Below, piece after piece: positions 17,344 through 27,700 of a DNA stretch of 64,000 bases (within the stretch, counting starts at the first letter, position 1; each line of letters opens with the position of its first letter). The notes under the pieces were generated by a model. The model was not told where the DNA came from. It saw only the letters and a list, made by a program, of their open reading frames with translations, and made no database searches. The translations under genes and the position numbers were made by a program. The stretch is from assembly GCA_031412335.1 (NCBI GenBank), contig JANOCT010000031.1, positions 8,334 through 72,333 of the forward strand, written 5' to 3'. This DNA comes from JBBQYA01 sp031412335 (GTDB lineage: Bacteria; Bacteroidota; Bacteroidia; Sphingobacteriales; Sphingobacteriaceae).

Positions 17344-18795
17344 ATGCCCCGATCTTCTAAAATTTTCTGGGTATTATTCATATCTATTCTTTGCGTTGGT
17401 ATTAATTCATGGTTTCTAGCTGATAATATTCCGGTATTACCAATACTGGTACTGTTGCTAATTTCGGCAATTGTTCTTTTTTTTCGGTTCGATCTTATTA
17501 TTTACTTCATCACTTTTTGCACTCCACTATCGATTCAATATTATTTTAAAGAATTTAATATTGCTTTTAGTTTTCCATCCGAACCTTTTATGTTCGGTTT
17601 AATGTTTATATTCTTTTTAAAACTAATAATCGAAGGCTTCCCTGATCGTAAAATACTAAAACATCCTATTACGCTTGCTATTGCCATGCTGATATTTTGG
17701 TCATTAATTACCACTCTAACTAGTCAAATGATTTTCGTTTCAGCTAAATCATTTCTAGCGAGACTTTGGTTTATTGTTGTATTTTATTTTCTTACCTTAT
17801 TCATTTTCAAAGAAATATCTGAAATAAAAAAAATGGTTTGGGCGTATATTTTAGGCTTTCTTATTGTAATTTTTTATACCTGGTATCAGCACGCCGCTTA
17901 TGATTTTACACAAATAGAATCTTATAATGTAATGATGCCTTTTTTCCCCGATCATACGGTTTATGGCGCTATGATTGCCTTTTTTATTTTCATTTTAGCT
18001 GCTTTTAGTTTTTCATCAGCAGTATCACCATCGATATCTACCCGCATTTGGTCTTTATTAGTTTTACTAATTTTTATGACCGCTCTATTTCTTTCCTATT
18101 CCAGGGGCGCATGGATTGGAGCTGCTGCTTCGCTCCTGTTTTATATTTTATTAATCATTCGAATTAAATTCAACCAGTTGGTATTGGGTTTATTCATTTT
18201 CGGTGCAGTAGTTTTTTGGAAACAAGATGAATTGTATGTGAAAATGAAATTAAGCGATGCGCCTCCAACCAAAGAAGTGAGTTCTCATTTAGGTTCAATA
18301 ACTAATGTTTCTTCAGATGTTTCAAATTTGGAAAGAATAAACAGATGGAATTCGGCAATCGGAATGTTTGAGACAAAACCTTTACTTGGTTATGGTCCTG
18401 GAACGTATTCCTTTTTTTATATCCGTTTTCAAAGGCTTGATCAGATCACATCTATCAGTTCAAATTTTGGAGATGCCGGAAATGCTCATAGTGAATATCT
18501 GATGCCGCTTTCAGAATCTGGTATTTTTGGATTAATTACATTTTTGCTTTTGTTATTTACAGTTATCTATACCGGAATGAATTTATATTATTCCGCACAA
18601 AACAGTGCGATAAAATATATGGCACTAGCTGCATTATTGGGCTTGGTTAGTTATTTTGTACATGGTTTTTTAAATAACTTTCTTGATCTAGACAAAGGTG
18701 CAGTTCCTTTTTGGACTTTTATAGCAATCATTACTTCCCTTGATTTGAAAAATAAAGAAATTAAAAAATCAACTGAACGTATTTCCCTCCTTTAG
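17344..18795 (+). CDS. O-antigen ligase family membrane protein
   Basis: A 483-residue protein with about 12 hydrophobic segments. It has the Wzy/WaaL-type periplasmic loop containing NRWNSAIGMFETKPLLGYGPG and then NAHSEYLMPLSESG, which holds the conserved His. LFLSYSRGAWIG is a second family mark. It would either polymerise or attach the surface glycan to its acceptor. It starts eight bases after the Wzz gene. Its last 27 bases overlap the 3' end of the convergent ABC permease gene. Confidence 0.88.
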   Translation: MPRSSKIFWVLFISILCVGINSWFLADNIPVLPILVLLLISAIVLFFRFDLIIYFITFCTPLSIQYYFKEFNIAFSFPSEPFMFGLMFIFFLKLIIEGFPDRKILKHPITLAIAMLIFWSLITTLTSQMIFVSAKSFLARLWFIVVFYFLTLFIFKEISEIKKMVWAYILGFLIVIFYTWYQHAAYDFTQIESYNVMMPFFPDHTVYGAMIAFFIFILAAFSFSSAVSPSISTRIWSLLVLLIFMTALFLSYSRGAWIGAAASLLFYILLIIRIKFNQLVLGLFIFGAVVFWKQDELYVKMKLSDAPPTKEVSSHLGSITNVSSDVSNLERINRWNSAIGMFETKPLLGYGPGTYSFFYIRFQRLDQITSISSNFGDAGNAHSEYLMPLSESGIFGLITFLLLLFTVIYTGMNLYYSAQNSAIKYMALAALLGLVSYFVHGFLNNFLDLDKGAVPFWTFIAIITSLDLKNKEIKKSTERISLL

Positions 18796-19980
18796 GTCAA
18801 AAGCGTCACGCAAACCAATAGCTACCAGATTAAAACTATAAACTAATAACATAATGGCCAATCCTGGAATGATTGCCAGATAAGCTGCATCAATTAAAAT
18901 ATACCCGTAATGCTCTTTTATCATCCCTCCCCATGATGGAAATGGGGGTTGAACTCCAAAACCTAGGAAACTCAATCCAGCTTCCAGCAAGATAGCAGAT
19001 ACAAAATTAGAAGCTGCCGCTACCAAAATAGGTCCTGAAATATTAGGCAGAATATGTTTGAATATTATCCTAGAACTACTATATCCTAATGCTCTACCCG
19101 CTTCTACGAATTCTACTTCACGTAAACTCAAAAGCTGACCTCGAACAATTCTAGCCACTTCTACCCACATACTAAGCCCTACTGCTACAAAAACTTGCCA
19201 AAATCCTTTTCCCAATGCAAAAGATACTGCAATAACCAATAGTAAAGCTGGTAATGACCAGATAACATTGATCAACCAACTAATGGAAATATCAACCCAT
19301 CCTCGATAATATCCAGCCAATGCTCCAAGGGTTACCCCTATTATCATTGAAATAAAAACTGCCATTAAGCCTATTGATAGAGAAACCCTTGCACCTAACA
19401 ATAACCTGCTCCACATATCACGTCCGTATCTATCTGTTCCTAGCCAGAAAGTTTTAGAAACTACATGATCCTTAACTATCATTTCTACAAATTCTTGTTT
19501 AGTCAATCTATTTTTTTTACCTAAAATACTAAATAGATTTTCTCCTCTTTTTGAATACAAATAAGAATCTAACTGTATAAAACTAAAACCCACCTTTGAA
19601 ATGGTATCTCCTTCAATTCCAGTATATTCACTTACAAACAATGAGTCATTACTAATTTTATAATCACTTATTGGCAAATAACTAAATCGGTCTTTTTTTC
19701 CACTAATTAATATAGAAAACATATTTCTATTTTCTATTTCTGGTTCCGATGCAATTTTTAAAAATGTAAACCTAGCTCCTGGTTTACTGGTACTTATCTG
19801 CAAGATAATACGATTGGCATTTGGCGTATTATCCGGAATAATCCAATACGCAAAAACACCTGCAAGACTTATAAAAACTATAAAAATCAAAGCAGCCACC
19901 GATAGCTTATTCTTTTTAAACCTTTTCCATGTAATTTGTAAAGGAGATAAATAGGTCTGTTCTTTAGATTTAGTTAACAT
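18769..19980 (-). CDS. OppC/DppC-type ABC transporter permease
   Basis: A 403-residue inner-membrane permease of dipeptide/oligopeptide importers. It has one N-terminal transmembrane helix followed by the BPD permease core with LGTDRYGRDMWSRLLLGARV and the coupling helix EAGRALGYSSSRIIFKHILPN. Between the first helix and the core lies an extra periplasmic stretch of about 110 residues (roughly 45-165), longer than in the E. coli relative. No partner permease, ATPase or binding protein is in the window. Its start abuts the stop of the GT2 gene, so it is co-transcribed with GT2 and the LPTM gene. Confidence 0.88.
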   Translation of the reverse strand: MLTKSKEQTYLSPLQITWKRFKKNKLSVAALIFIVFISLAGVFAYWIIPDNTPNANRIILQISTSKPGARFTFLKIASEPEIENRNMFSILISGKKDRFSYLPISDYKISNDSLFVSEYTGIEGDTISKVGFSFIQLDSYLYSKRGENLFSILGKKNRLTKQEFVEMIVKDHVVSKTFWLGTDRYGRDMWSRLLLGARVSLSIGLMAVFISMIIGVTLGALAGYYRGWVDISISWLINVIWSLPALLLVIAVSFALGKGFWQVFVAVGLSMWVEVARIVRGQLLSLREVEFVEAGRALGYSSSRIIFKHILPNISGPILVAAASNFVSAILLEAGLSFLGFGVQPPFPSWGGMIKEHYGYILIDAAYLAIIPGLAIMLLVYSFNLVAIGLRDAFDLKEGNTFS

Positions 19981-21108
19981 TTATTTTACTTTTCGGTCTT
20001 TCCAAGTGTAGCCTCCCAAATTACCATAGATTCCAATCATTACAATATAAAAAACATAAAAAACTTCAGTTGGGATTAAATACCATCGCAATTTTTCTTG
20101 CTTAAAGAAGGTTGAAATCAAATGAATAAAAGAGTAATCCAATACTATTTTACAAAAAAACTGAATGGCAAACAGAAAATAATTTCCTGAATAGATTGCC
20201 AGAAATAGATTAATTAATAAAAAAACATTGAATGAAAATACCGTACAAACTAAGGCAACTAGCCACTTATTTCTGTAATGAATACTCTTACTTGCCCAAC
20301 GTTTCCGTTGTTGTACAAAGTCAAATAAATTATGTTTGGCAGATGTATATACAATTGCATCCCTGTTTTTTAAAAATTGAATACACGTTGGAGAAAACTC
20401 AAATACTTTATGCAGAAAAAGCTCATCATCACCAGATGCGATATCTTCAATGCCTGCAAATCCATTCATTTTATAAAATAAATCACGGGAATACGCAAGA
20501 TTTGCACCATTACATGTTCCAGGAAATTGGTTGGCAACTGAAGCTGCACCAATACCAATCAAAGTCATAAATTCAACTTGCTGTACTTTATCAAAAAATC
20601 TGGGAGAATCAAAAAATCCCACTGGCCCAGAAATTAGCTCACATCCTGTTTTTACTTTACAATCTGCAATTGAAGCTAACCAATTTGGCCCCATTCTACA
20701 ATCAGCATCCGTAGTTACAATCAATTCACCAGTTGCTTTTGCAATACCTCGTGAAATAGCCATTTTCTTATACGAATTTAATTTCTGGCTTTCGTTTAAA
20801 GTAATTATAGTTGTTCGCTCTGATATGTGGTTTCGCAATTTCTCAGCAGTTTTATCTGTTGAATGATCGTCTACAACAATCAATTCAACTAGTTCTGGTG
20901 GATAGTTTTGCGTTAAAACATCATTAATAACCAACTCAATTGTATTTTCTTCATTTCTAGCAGGTATTATTACAGAAATTCTGATACTTGGTTTTATTTC
21001 ACTCGTTAGTGAATATTTTACGCTTTTCCAACCTTTTATAAACCAAATTACCAAGGCTATATAAAAAATACAGAAAAACAGAGTTAACAAACTAAGTAGT
21101 TGAAACAC
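19981..21108 (-). CDS. Glycosyltransferase family 2 membrane protein
   Basis: A 375-residue protein with an N-terminal helix, a GT-A domain and three or four C-terminal helices. The GT2 signatures are RISVIIPARNEENT, VDDHSTD, VTTDADCRMG (the DxD), and later QRKRWASKS (the QxxRW motif of processive enzymes). It probably makes a glycolipid or polysaccharide at the inner membrane. Its first 17 bases overlap the end of the LPTM gene and its stop abuts the ABC permease start, so the three form an operon. Confidence 0.88.
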   Translation of the reverse strand: MFQLLSLLTLFFCIFYIALVIWFIKGWKSVKYSLTSEIKPSIRISVIIPARNEENTIELVINDVLTQNYPPELVELIVVDDHSTDKTAEKLRNHISERTTIITLNESQKLNSYKKMAISRGIAKATGELIVTTDADCRMGPNWLASIADCKVKTGCELISGPVGFFDSPRFFDKVQQVEFMTLIGIGAASVANQFPGTCNGANLAYSRDLFYKMNGFAGIEDIASGDDELFLHKVFEFSPTCIQFLKNRDAIVYTSAKHNLFDFVQQRKRWASKSIHYRNKWLVALVCTVFSFNVFLLINLFLAIYSGNYFLFAIQFFCKIVLDYSFIHLISTFFKQEKLRWYLIPTEVFYVFYIVMIGIYGNLGGYTWKDRKVK

Positions 21109-22087
21109 GCGAATAATTTAATCTGAGAATAAAAAAACACCCAATAAGCGATGGAATGATTATATTAATAAACCAAAGCAAAAAAGCAGCTGAAATTACT
21201 GCCAAGGATTGATTCGTAATATAACCAAAAAAATAAACTGCCATTGATCCGCGTATTCCTAAATCTGTTAAAGCAAAAGATGGGATTATTGATTGAGCCA
21301 TAAAAAGTACAGGAACAATGCTTGCAATTTTTAATAGTGCCAATTCTGGAAGAAACATATGAATCAATAAAACATACTGAAAACTATAAATGGAATACCT
21401 AAGTAATGCAATAAAAAATATGGTTAACAAATCAACTTTGTTATATTTTTCATAAACTTTCAATAATTCTGAATGCTTCTTAAACCAACTTATTGAAGAA
21501 ATCATTTTACTAACCTTTCCCAAATTCAGATATAAAAGCAATACGAATAAAACGATGGAAATTAAAAAGGCAATTAATAATGGGAAATTAAACCCAAGAT
21601 TTCTTTTTATCAATTGATTAAAATAAATAAGCCCGATTAACCCTAAACTATATGTTATTATCATTTGGCTTATTGCTCCAACCGACATAGCTAAAACTGA
21701 AGGCTTTCTGGCAATTGAAGGTAAAAACAACAATCTTCCTGCCGGCTCTCCCAATCTATTTGGAGTAAATAAGCTAAAAGTAATTCCTGCAAAAACACCA
21801 TTAATAGCAGAGCCTAAACTAATCGTAGAAACTTTTTCTAATAGAATTTTCCATTTGTAACTTTCTGAAAACCAATTTAATATCATTAGACAAAAAACAC
21901 ATATGATTATAGTAAATGAATAGGTTGAACTTAATGTAATTCTTACTGACTCCCATTGTTCGATTGCATTTCGCTTCATCAATTCTTGATAAAGAAACCA
22001 TACTGTAAAGCCTGCTATCAGTATTTTCGCAATGGTAAATAAATAACGGTTTTTCAAATTATCAAAAAGAAGGATAAGGGTTAACAA
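21092..22087 (-). CDS. Flippase-like LPTM domain membrane protein
   Basis: A 331-residue protein with about eight transmembrane segments of the lysylphosphatidylglycerol synthase TM region/UPF0104 type. The segment FAGITFSLFTPNRLGEPAGRLL is the family mark, followed by FALTDLGIRGSMAVYFFG. Members without the aminoacyl domain are thought to act as lipid or glycolipid flippases. The start appears to be TTG at 22087, only 12 bases from the divergent ruvC ATG. A downstream start would shorten the N-terminal leader, so the exact start is uncertain. Confidence 0.78.
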   Translation of the reverse strand: MLTLILLFDNLKNRYLFTIAKILIAGFTVWFLYQELMKRNAIEQWESVRITLSSTYSFTIIICVFCLMILNWFSESYKWKILLEKVSTISLGSAINGVFAGITFSLFTPNRLGEPAGRLLFLPSIARKPSVLAMSVGAISQMIITYSLGLIGLIYFNQLIKRNLGFNFPLLIAFLISIVLFVLLLYLNLGKVSKMISSISWFKKHSELLKVYEKYNKVDLLTIFFIALLRYSIYSFQYVLLIHMFLPELALLKIASIVPVLFMAQSIIPSFALTDLGIRGSMAVYFFGYITNQSLAVISAAFLLWFINIIIPSLIGCFFILRLNYSRVSTT

Positions 22088-22099
22088 TGTTAGTAAAAT

Positions 22100-22681
22100 A
22101 TGCTTAATATTGACCTTGTGGAGAAGAAAACGGTAAAAGAGCGTATCATTTTAGGCATAGATCCTGGAACTTCAATAATGGGGTACGGTTTGATTTTAGA
22201 AAAAGGATCAAACGTAAGCCTAATTACACTTGGCATTATTGATCTAAGTAAATATGATGAACATGCCATTAAACTAAAAAAAATATTTGAGCGCACACTA
22301 CAAATTGTTGATGAGTACAAGCCTGATTGCTTGGCAATTGAAGCTCCGTTTTATGGAAAAAATATTCAAGTAATGCTAAAATTAGGTCGTGCACAAGGTG
22401 TTGCCATGGCAGCTGGACTATACCGACAAGTTCCTATTTTTGAATACTCCCCAAAAAAAGTTAAACAATCTATAACTGGGAATGGGAATGCAAGCAAAGA
22501 ACAAGTTGCTGCGATGTTAATGCAATTATTAAAATTTAAAGAAGTTCCTGAATTCTTAGATGCAACTGACGGAGTTGCGCTGGCTGTTTGTCATTCCATG
22601 CAGAAAATAAGTACAACAGGGAATGAAAACTTCACTGGTTGGAAATCATTTTTGAAAGCAAACCCAAAGCGAGCTCTTTAA
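22100..22681 (+). CDS. ruvC: Holliday junction resolvase RuvC
   Basis: A 193-residue endonuclease that cuts four-way junctions during recombination. The four acidic catalytic positions are recognisable: Asp21 in GIDPGT, Glu in AIEAPF, and the paired acidic residues in DATDGVALAVCH. Length is slightly above the usual 160-190, with about 14 extra N-terminal residues. The GTG at 22118 is an alternative start closer to the family norm. It is convergent with the HIT gene (four-base overlap) and its promoter must lie within or beside the start of the divergent LPTM gene. Confidence 0.94.
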   Translation: MLNIDLVEKKTVKERIILGIDPGTSIMGYGLILEKGSNVSLITLGIIDLSKYDEHAIKLKKIFERTLQIVDEYKPDCLAIEAPFYGKNIQVMLKLGRAQGVAMAAGLYRQVPIFEYSPKKVKQSITGNGNASKEQVAAMLMQLLKFKEVPEFLDATDGVALAVCHSMQKISTTGNENFTGWKSFLKANPKRAL

Positions 22682-23076
22682 TTTTTTAATTCTGCGATTA
22701 TTTTCTGCTGAATTTCTTCAAATTCCTTTTGTTCTAACTTTGATTTTGGTTTATTAAAATTAAAATCTGCTGAACTTTGCATAGGAATTAGATGAATATG
22801 AGCATGAGGAACTTCTAAGCCTATTACTGCCAGTCCAACCTTTTCACAGGGAATAGCCATTTTTAACGCTTTAGCAATTACTTGAGCAAACTCAAACAAT
22901 TTAGCATATTGCTCTATTTCCAAATCAAAAATATAGTCAACTTCGATTTTAGGAATCACTAATGTATGCCCTTTAGTGTTTGGATTAACATCTAGAAAAG
23001 CAATAAACTCATCATTTTCACTAATAATATAGGCTGGTATTTCCCGGCTTATTATTTTAGAAAAGATACTTGCCAT
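22678..23076 (-). CDS. HIT family hydrolase
   Basis: A 132-residue nucleotide hydrolase of the histidine triad family, probably of the HinT type that cleaves AMP-linked substrates. It begins with MASIFSKIISREIPA, has FLDVNPNTKGHTLVIPK, and ends in the triad HAHIHLIP (His-x-His-x-His). Length is typical. It starts one base after greA ends, so the two are co-transcribed. Confidence 0.94.
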   Translation of the reverse strand: MASIFSKIISREIPAYIISENDEFIAFLDVNPNTKGHTLVIPKIEVDYIFDLEIEQYAKLFEFAQVIAKALKMAIPCEKVGLAVIGLEVPHAHIHLIPMQSSADFNFNKPKSKLEQKEFEEIQQKIIAELKN

Positions 23077-23077
23077 T

Positions 23078-23551
23078 TTATCGACTAATTTCTATAATAG
23101 TAAACGTCATTTTTCCGCTTGGAACTGTTATATCAGTCTTATCACCAACTGATTTACCTAGCAAGCCCAAAGCAATGGGAGACTTCACGGAAATCTTTCC
23201 AGATTTCATATCTGCTTCATTTTCAGCTACTAATTGATAACTCATTTCAGCGCCATTCGATTCATTTCTGATTTTTACTTTCGAGCGAACCAAAACTTTA
23301 CTTGCATCTAGTTTAGACTCATCGATAACACGAGCGTTACCTAAAGTAGCCTCCATTTTAGAGATGCGCAATTCCAATAAACCCTGTGCTTCTTTTGCAG
23401 CATCATACTCTGCATTTTCCGATAAATCTCCCTTATCTCGAGCCTCTGCAATTTGTTTTGAAATATCAGCACGAGCACGTGTTTTTAAATATGTAACCTC
23501 ATCTTTAAGTTTCTGAAGACCTTCTTCTGTTAAATAAACTATCTCCGACAT
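23078..23551 (-). CDS. greA: Transcription elongation factor GreA
   Basis: A 157-residue factor that rescues backtracked RNA polymerase. The N-terminal coiled coil carries LSENAEYDAAKEAQG with the acidic tip that reaches the polymerase active site. The C-terminal FKBP-like domain has KISVKSPIALGLLGKSVGD. Length and layout are standard. The gene follows a terminator and is followed by the HIT gene. Confidence 0.97.
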   Translation of the reverse strand: MSEIVYLTEEGLQKLKDEVTYLKTRARADISKQIAEARDKGDLSENAEYDAAKEAQGLLELRISKMEATLGNARVIDESKLDASKVLVRSKVKIRNESNGAEMSYQLVAENEADMKSGKISVKSPIALGLLGKSVGDKTDITVPSGKMTFTIIEISR

Positions 23552-23573
23552 AATTCTTTCCTTTCCTGTTTTT

Positions 23574-23611
23574 ACTAAAAAAAAGAAGACCGTGCGATAA
23601 GCACAGTCTTC
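23574..23611 (-). terminator. Intrinsic terminator after the PorV-like gene
   Basis: On the minus strand GAAGACTGTGC (23611-23601) pairs with GCACGGTCTTC (23595-23585) around a five-base loop, giving an 11-bp stem with one mismatch followed by a run of T. It separates the TonB/T9SS group from greA. Confidence 0.85.
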
Positions 23612-23635
23612 AAATAATTGAATGTGATAAAGGTA

Positions 23636-24682
23636 CTATAAATTTATTCTCGCACCGAATGAATGAGTACCATCAAAATTATAAGTTGAACGGTAAGAAT
23701 AATCAATACCGATGGTAGAACCACCTTTACCTAATGGTACTTCTATTGTTCCTCCAACAGCTAAACCCTTACTAGCAGTTTTTGCTGTTTCATATTTCTC
23801 TATACCATCTTCATAGTTGTAACCTGCACGCAACATGAATTGGTTCATGAAACCGTATTCAAGTCCAAGACCAATTTGATCATCAGAGAAAGAGTTAGAG
23901 GTAAAGTTTGCTAAAGCTGTTAATTTATGATCTTGAGCTAACTGAAAATCATAACCTCCACCAACATTTAAAGATGTAGGTAGTTCAAACTGTTGTGATC
24001 GACTATTAGATGCTTGAGAAAATCCTTTACCTGGACGACTAAAATCAACAATTAAACCGTCACCTTTATAAGACATACCTGGACCAACATTTCGTAATGC
24101 TATACCAAATTTTATTTCCTCTCTTAATCCAGTAACATATTGAATACCTGCATCAAAACATACTCCCGTAGCAGTAACATTAGAAATAGATTGAGAAACT
24201 GCTCGAAGGGCAAATCCTGTATGAATACTTGATGAAAAACTTTTAGAATACCCTAAAGCTAGATTTATAAATTGAGGGGAAAAAGTACCAATACCACCTT
24301 CAGGTGCGTCAACAGTTGTAATATCTATATCACCAAAGCCCATAGAAATAAAATTTATTCCTATAACACCACTTTCCCCAGCCTTTGTAGAAAATCCAAG
24401 TGCATTAATATTTATATCAGAACCACTCAAATACTTAGTGCTTGAAAAAACAATTTCTGTTTTTTTTGTAAAAGCTAAACCAGCTATATTTATATTCATA
24501 GCTTCAACACCTCTTATGTGCCCAGTATTAATGCTATTTAAGCCTGAAGAACGTGCCCATGGATTTATTGTTAATTCTGTTGCACCAGCTTGTCCTGCTC
24601 TATCTGGGTTACCTCCAAATGATTTATTATTTAAAATAAAAATTAATCCCAGTAGGCAAATTATTGAATAAAATTTTTTCAT
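23636..24682 (-). CDS. PorV/PorQ family outer-membrane protein
   Basis: A 348-residue protein with a signal peptide and many alternating beta strands, fitting an outer-membrane barrel. The mature start GATELTINPWARSSG and the GFALRAVSQSISNV strand resemble PorV/PorQ/UPF0164 proteins, which include the T9SS shuttle protein PorV. It ends in a Phe-Gly-Ala-Arg-Ile-Asn-Leu strand typical of barrels. It is the last gene of a run TonB receptor - giant protein - this gene, and probably assembles or displays them. Which T9SS component it represents cannot be set by eye. Confidence 0.7.
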   Translation of the reverse strand: MKKFYSIICLLGLIFILNNKSFGGNPDRAGQAGATELTINPWARSSGLNSINTGHIRGVEAMNINIAGLAFTKKTEIVFSSTKYLSGSDININALGFSTKAGESGVIGINFISMGFGDIDITTVDAPEGGIGTFSPQFINLALGYSKSFSSSIHTGFALRAVSQSISNVTATGVCFDAGIQYVTGLREEIKFGIALRNVGPGMSYKGDGLIVDFSRPGKGFSQASNSRSQQFELPTSLNVGGGYDFQLAQDHKLTALANFTSNSFSDDQIGLGLEYGFMNQFMLRAGYNYEDGIEKYETAKTASKGLAVGGTIEVPLGKGGSTIGIDYSYRSTYNFDGTHSFGARINL

Positions 24683-24711
24683 TATGTTTTCTTAAGAATT
24701 TAATTTTCTAA

Positions 24712-27700
24712 TTAAAAATTTGTCAAATCAGTTGGTCTTATTACTCCAAACCATTTAATAATCTTTTCACCTATTCCATCGGCTTTGATATGAATAATAT
24801 ACGTTCCACTAGCAATTGGAATATTTTTATCATTTAATAAATCCCAATCAATAAAATTTCTATTAATATCATCTTTTTCCAATCTTGTTACATAAACTCC
24901 ACTGGTAGTATATATTGTTAATGAGCATTTTGTAGGCAAATTTGTAAATTTAACAACATTGTCAACCCTACTTACCTCATATTCAGAAAATGCATAATAT
25001 GGATTTGGCACAGCTCTAATTAAATCTAACGCCGTTTTAGCTCTATCTAAATTATTTGTAGAAGCACCAACTCCATTTGTGTTAAATGAATAATATGGAA
25101 AATTATTATTTCCTCCATTTGCATTAAAAACTTTATATGGTTCATTTACTCGAACACTTAGAATTGCTTCGCTCGACAAGAAAGCTACACTATTCGAAAG
25201 AGGAATAGTAGCCCATGCTACAGTTTTATAGGCATTCCGTTTATTGGTATTACTTGGTGAGTTAATTGGTGAAAGTAATGTAAACAAAGCATTACATTCA
25301 TCATATTTTGTATTAGAAACATAAACAAAGTGCTTTCCACCTTGTGTGGTTGCGGAACTAGTAGGATTAAATATCATGTCTCGTCCCTTGTTCGAAATTT
25401 CTGATGATGATTCACCAAAGAAAATATTCAATCTTTCACCAGTACTTGGATTTACAGCATATCCCGGAAAATATCCTCTACCCTGTGAACCATCTGTTAC
25501 TGTATCAAAATTCGTATTAGCTATTGAAGTTCCTTCTCTCAAATTTAATCTTGCTTGATTTCCTTGTGCAGTTGCAGGATTACTTGAAGTTTCAATAACA
25601 ATACACTTTGACCATTTAGATACATCAGAAGTAAAAACAATATCTACATTCGGTAATTCTGCAAAAGTAAATTCGAAAGCAGGTGTTACCCTAAATTTTG
25701 TAATTGCATCAGATGTTAATCTATAAGGAGCAATACTTCCATTCAATATTCCAGTATAGTTTTCATTTGGATCAAGAGTAGTTGAAGATGAACTCAACTC
25801 ATCAATCCAATTATTATCAGAAGCAGCAACATCATTATCTAAAACAAAGTTCAGCCAAGGCTTAGCGTTATTTTTGTAAGTTAAACTTGCCCCGACAAAA
25901 CCATTTTTATTTAAATCAGGATTTACGCCTGGAGCTGGAAGATTTTCAATATTTACAGTTATTCCATATTGTGGTATCACTTGTTCATATCTAATTAATG
26001 TTGTATCAGAAAATACTGTATCATTAGTAGTTCTGTTAATTAATATCCATCTATCTAGGCCAGGAATAAATTTATTTACAACAGTTGTGTCACCGCCATT
26101 AATGATAGTCTCATTTATAGTATCTCCAAATAATATTTCAAAATCAGCATTAGGAACTTTAAATGGATCATAAACATTAATTTTTACTGGCCCTTGGTTA
26201 GATTGATAAACTGGATTTAAAGCTAAACTGTTTTCCAATACAACAGATGGGTCATTATTTAAAAAGCTTAGGAAATTATTTCCACTTCCCGAACCAGATA
26301 ATCTTTTTAATTCAACTCCAGTTTTATTACTCAAAATTGTTCCACCAAATCTCGGATCAGAAATTCTAGGAATACCAACTACAGTTCCACTTCCACCGTT
26401 CTTACCTTCTAAATATTGAGAAGAAAAAACTGAATCTGGAACATTTGAAAAAGCTGTTGATGAATAACTATATGCGATTAAAAGAAAAAAGTATTGCTTA
26501 TTATTGGAAAGTAAATTATTGTTACTAAAAGCATCCCGTGTTACTTCAAACGTATGGTTAATTCCTAGATCTGCGCCAACTACTTTTACAGTTGCTTGAA
26601 CATTATCAAGTCCAGAATCATAAGCCTTGTTGATAATTGTACCAACTCCATCTGCAATATCAGCTTGATAAATTAATACTCCAAGTTCTGGATTCTCTGA
26701 TAAATCACCTGCTGTAACGGTACTTCTAGCTACTTGATACAATTTATAACCTTGAAATTTATAAGGAAACAATAAACCACTTATATCATCAGGTTCAATC
26801 TTATTATATTCTTCAGTTCTTTCTGTATCATAAATGCTTATGATAAGTTTTTTATCCAATTCAGTAATTGCTATTGGTGGAATAGGTGGACCATCAGCAG
26901 TTTGAAAATTATTATCAAATAATCGTTGAGCAATATCATCAGCAGCTAATAAGTCAGCAAGACCTCCATCAGGACAAGCTGACTTTTTTTGTGTATTAGT
27001 CGCAAAAACAACACCAGTAGTGATTACATTAACCGCACCTGGGGTTAAAGTAAAAGGCCCTGCAGATTCTACAAATCTTCTATCAGCAGGAATATTTCCT
27101 TCTGAACACTCACTCCAAAGTACTCTACCATCTGGATCAGTATCTTTAGGGAAAGAGAAGCTGGAAAAATTTGTTGATGCAGGATCATAACCAGTTCCGC
27201 CATAGGATAAGCGCGTTCCATCTGCCCAAAAACCAGTTAAATATCGATAAAGTTCAATATCATTATTTGGATCGTCCTGACTAGCTGGTGCGCCATTTGT
27301 AAAACTTATAAATTTTGCTAAAGCAATTCTTTCTGTTTGCAAAACTCCATTAACAATTATCGTTTCATCAATTGTACCGTCTTTATCATTATCAACCCCA
27401 TCATTTAAATCAGAAAAAGGTCCTTCAAAAAAATCAATACCCATAGATGGAGGAAATTCACCATATCCAGATGTTGTCTCATCGTTATCATCACCATTAA
27501 CACAATATCCAAAACCTCTACCAACATCTACTCCTACATAATCATCTGCGGCATTTCCTAAATCTGGATCAGCCCATTGAGCTAAATATGTATCGTTAAG
27601 TGTATTTGATCCGTGATTAATTAGTCTATAGCGATAAAAAGTCATGTTATTAGTTGCTATATTACTTTTAAAGGCAAATGCCAGAGTCTGTACTTCCATT

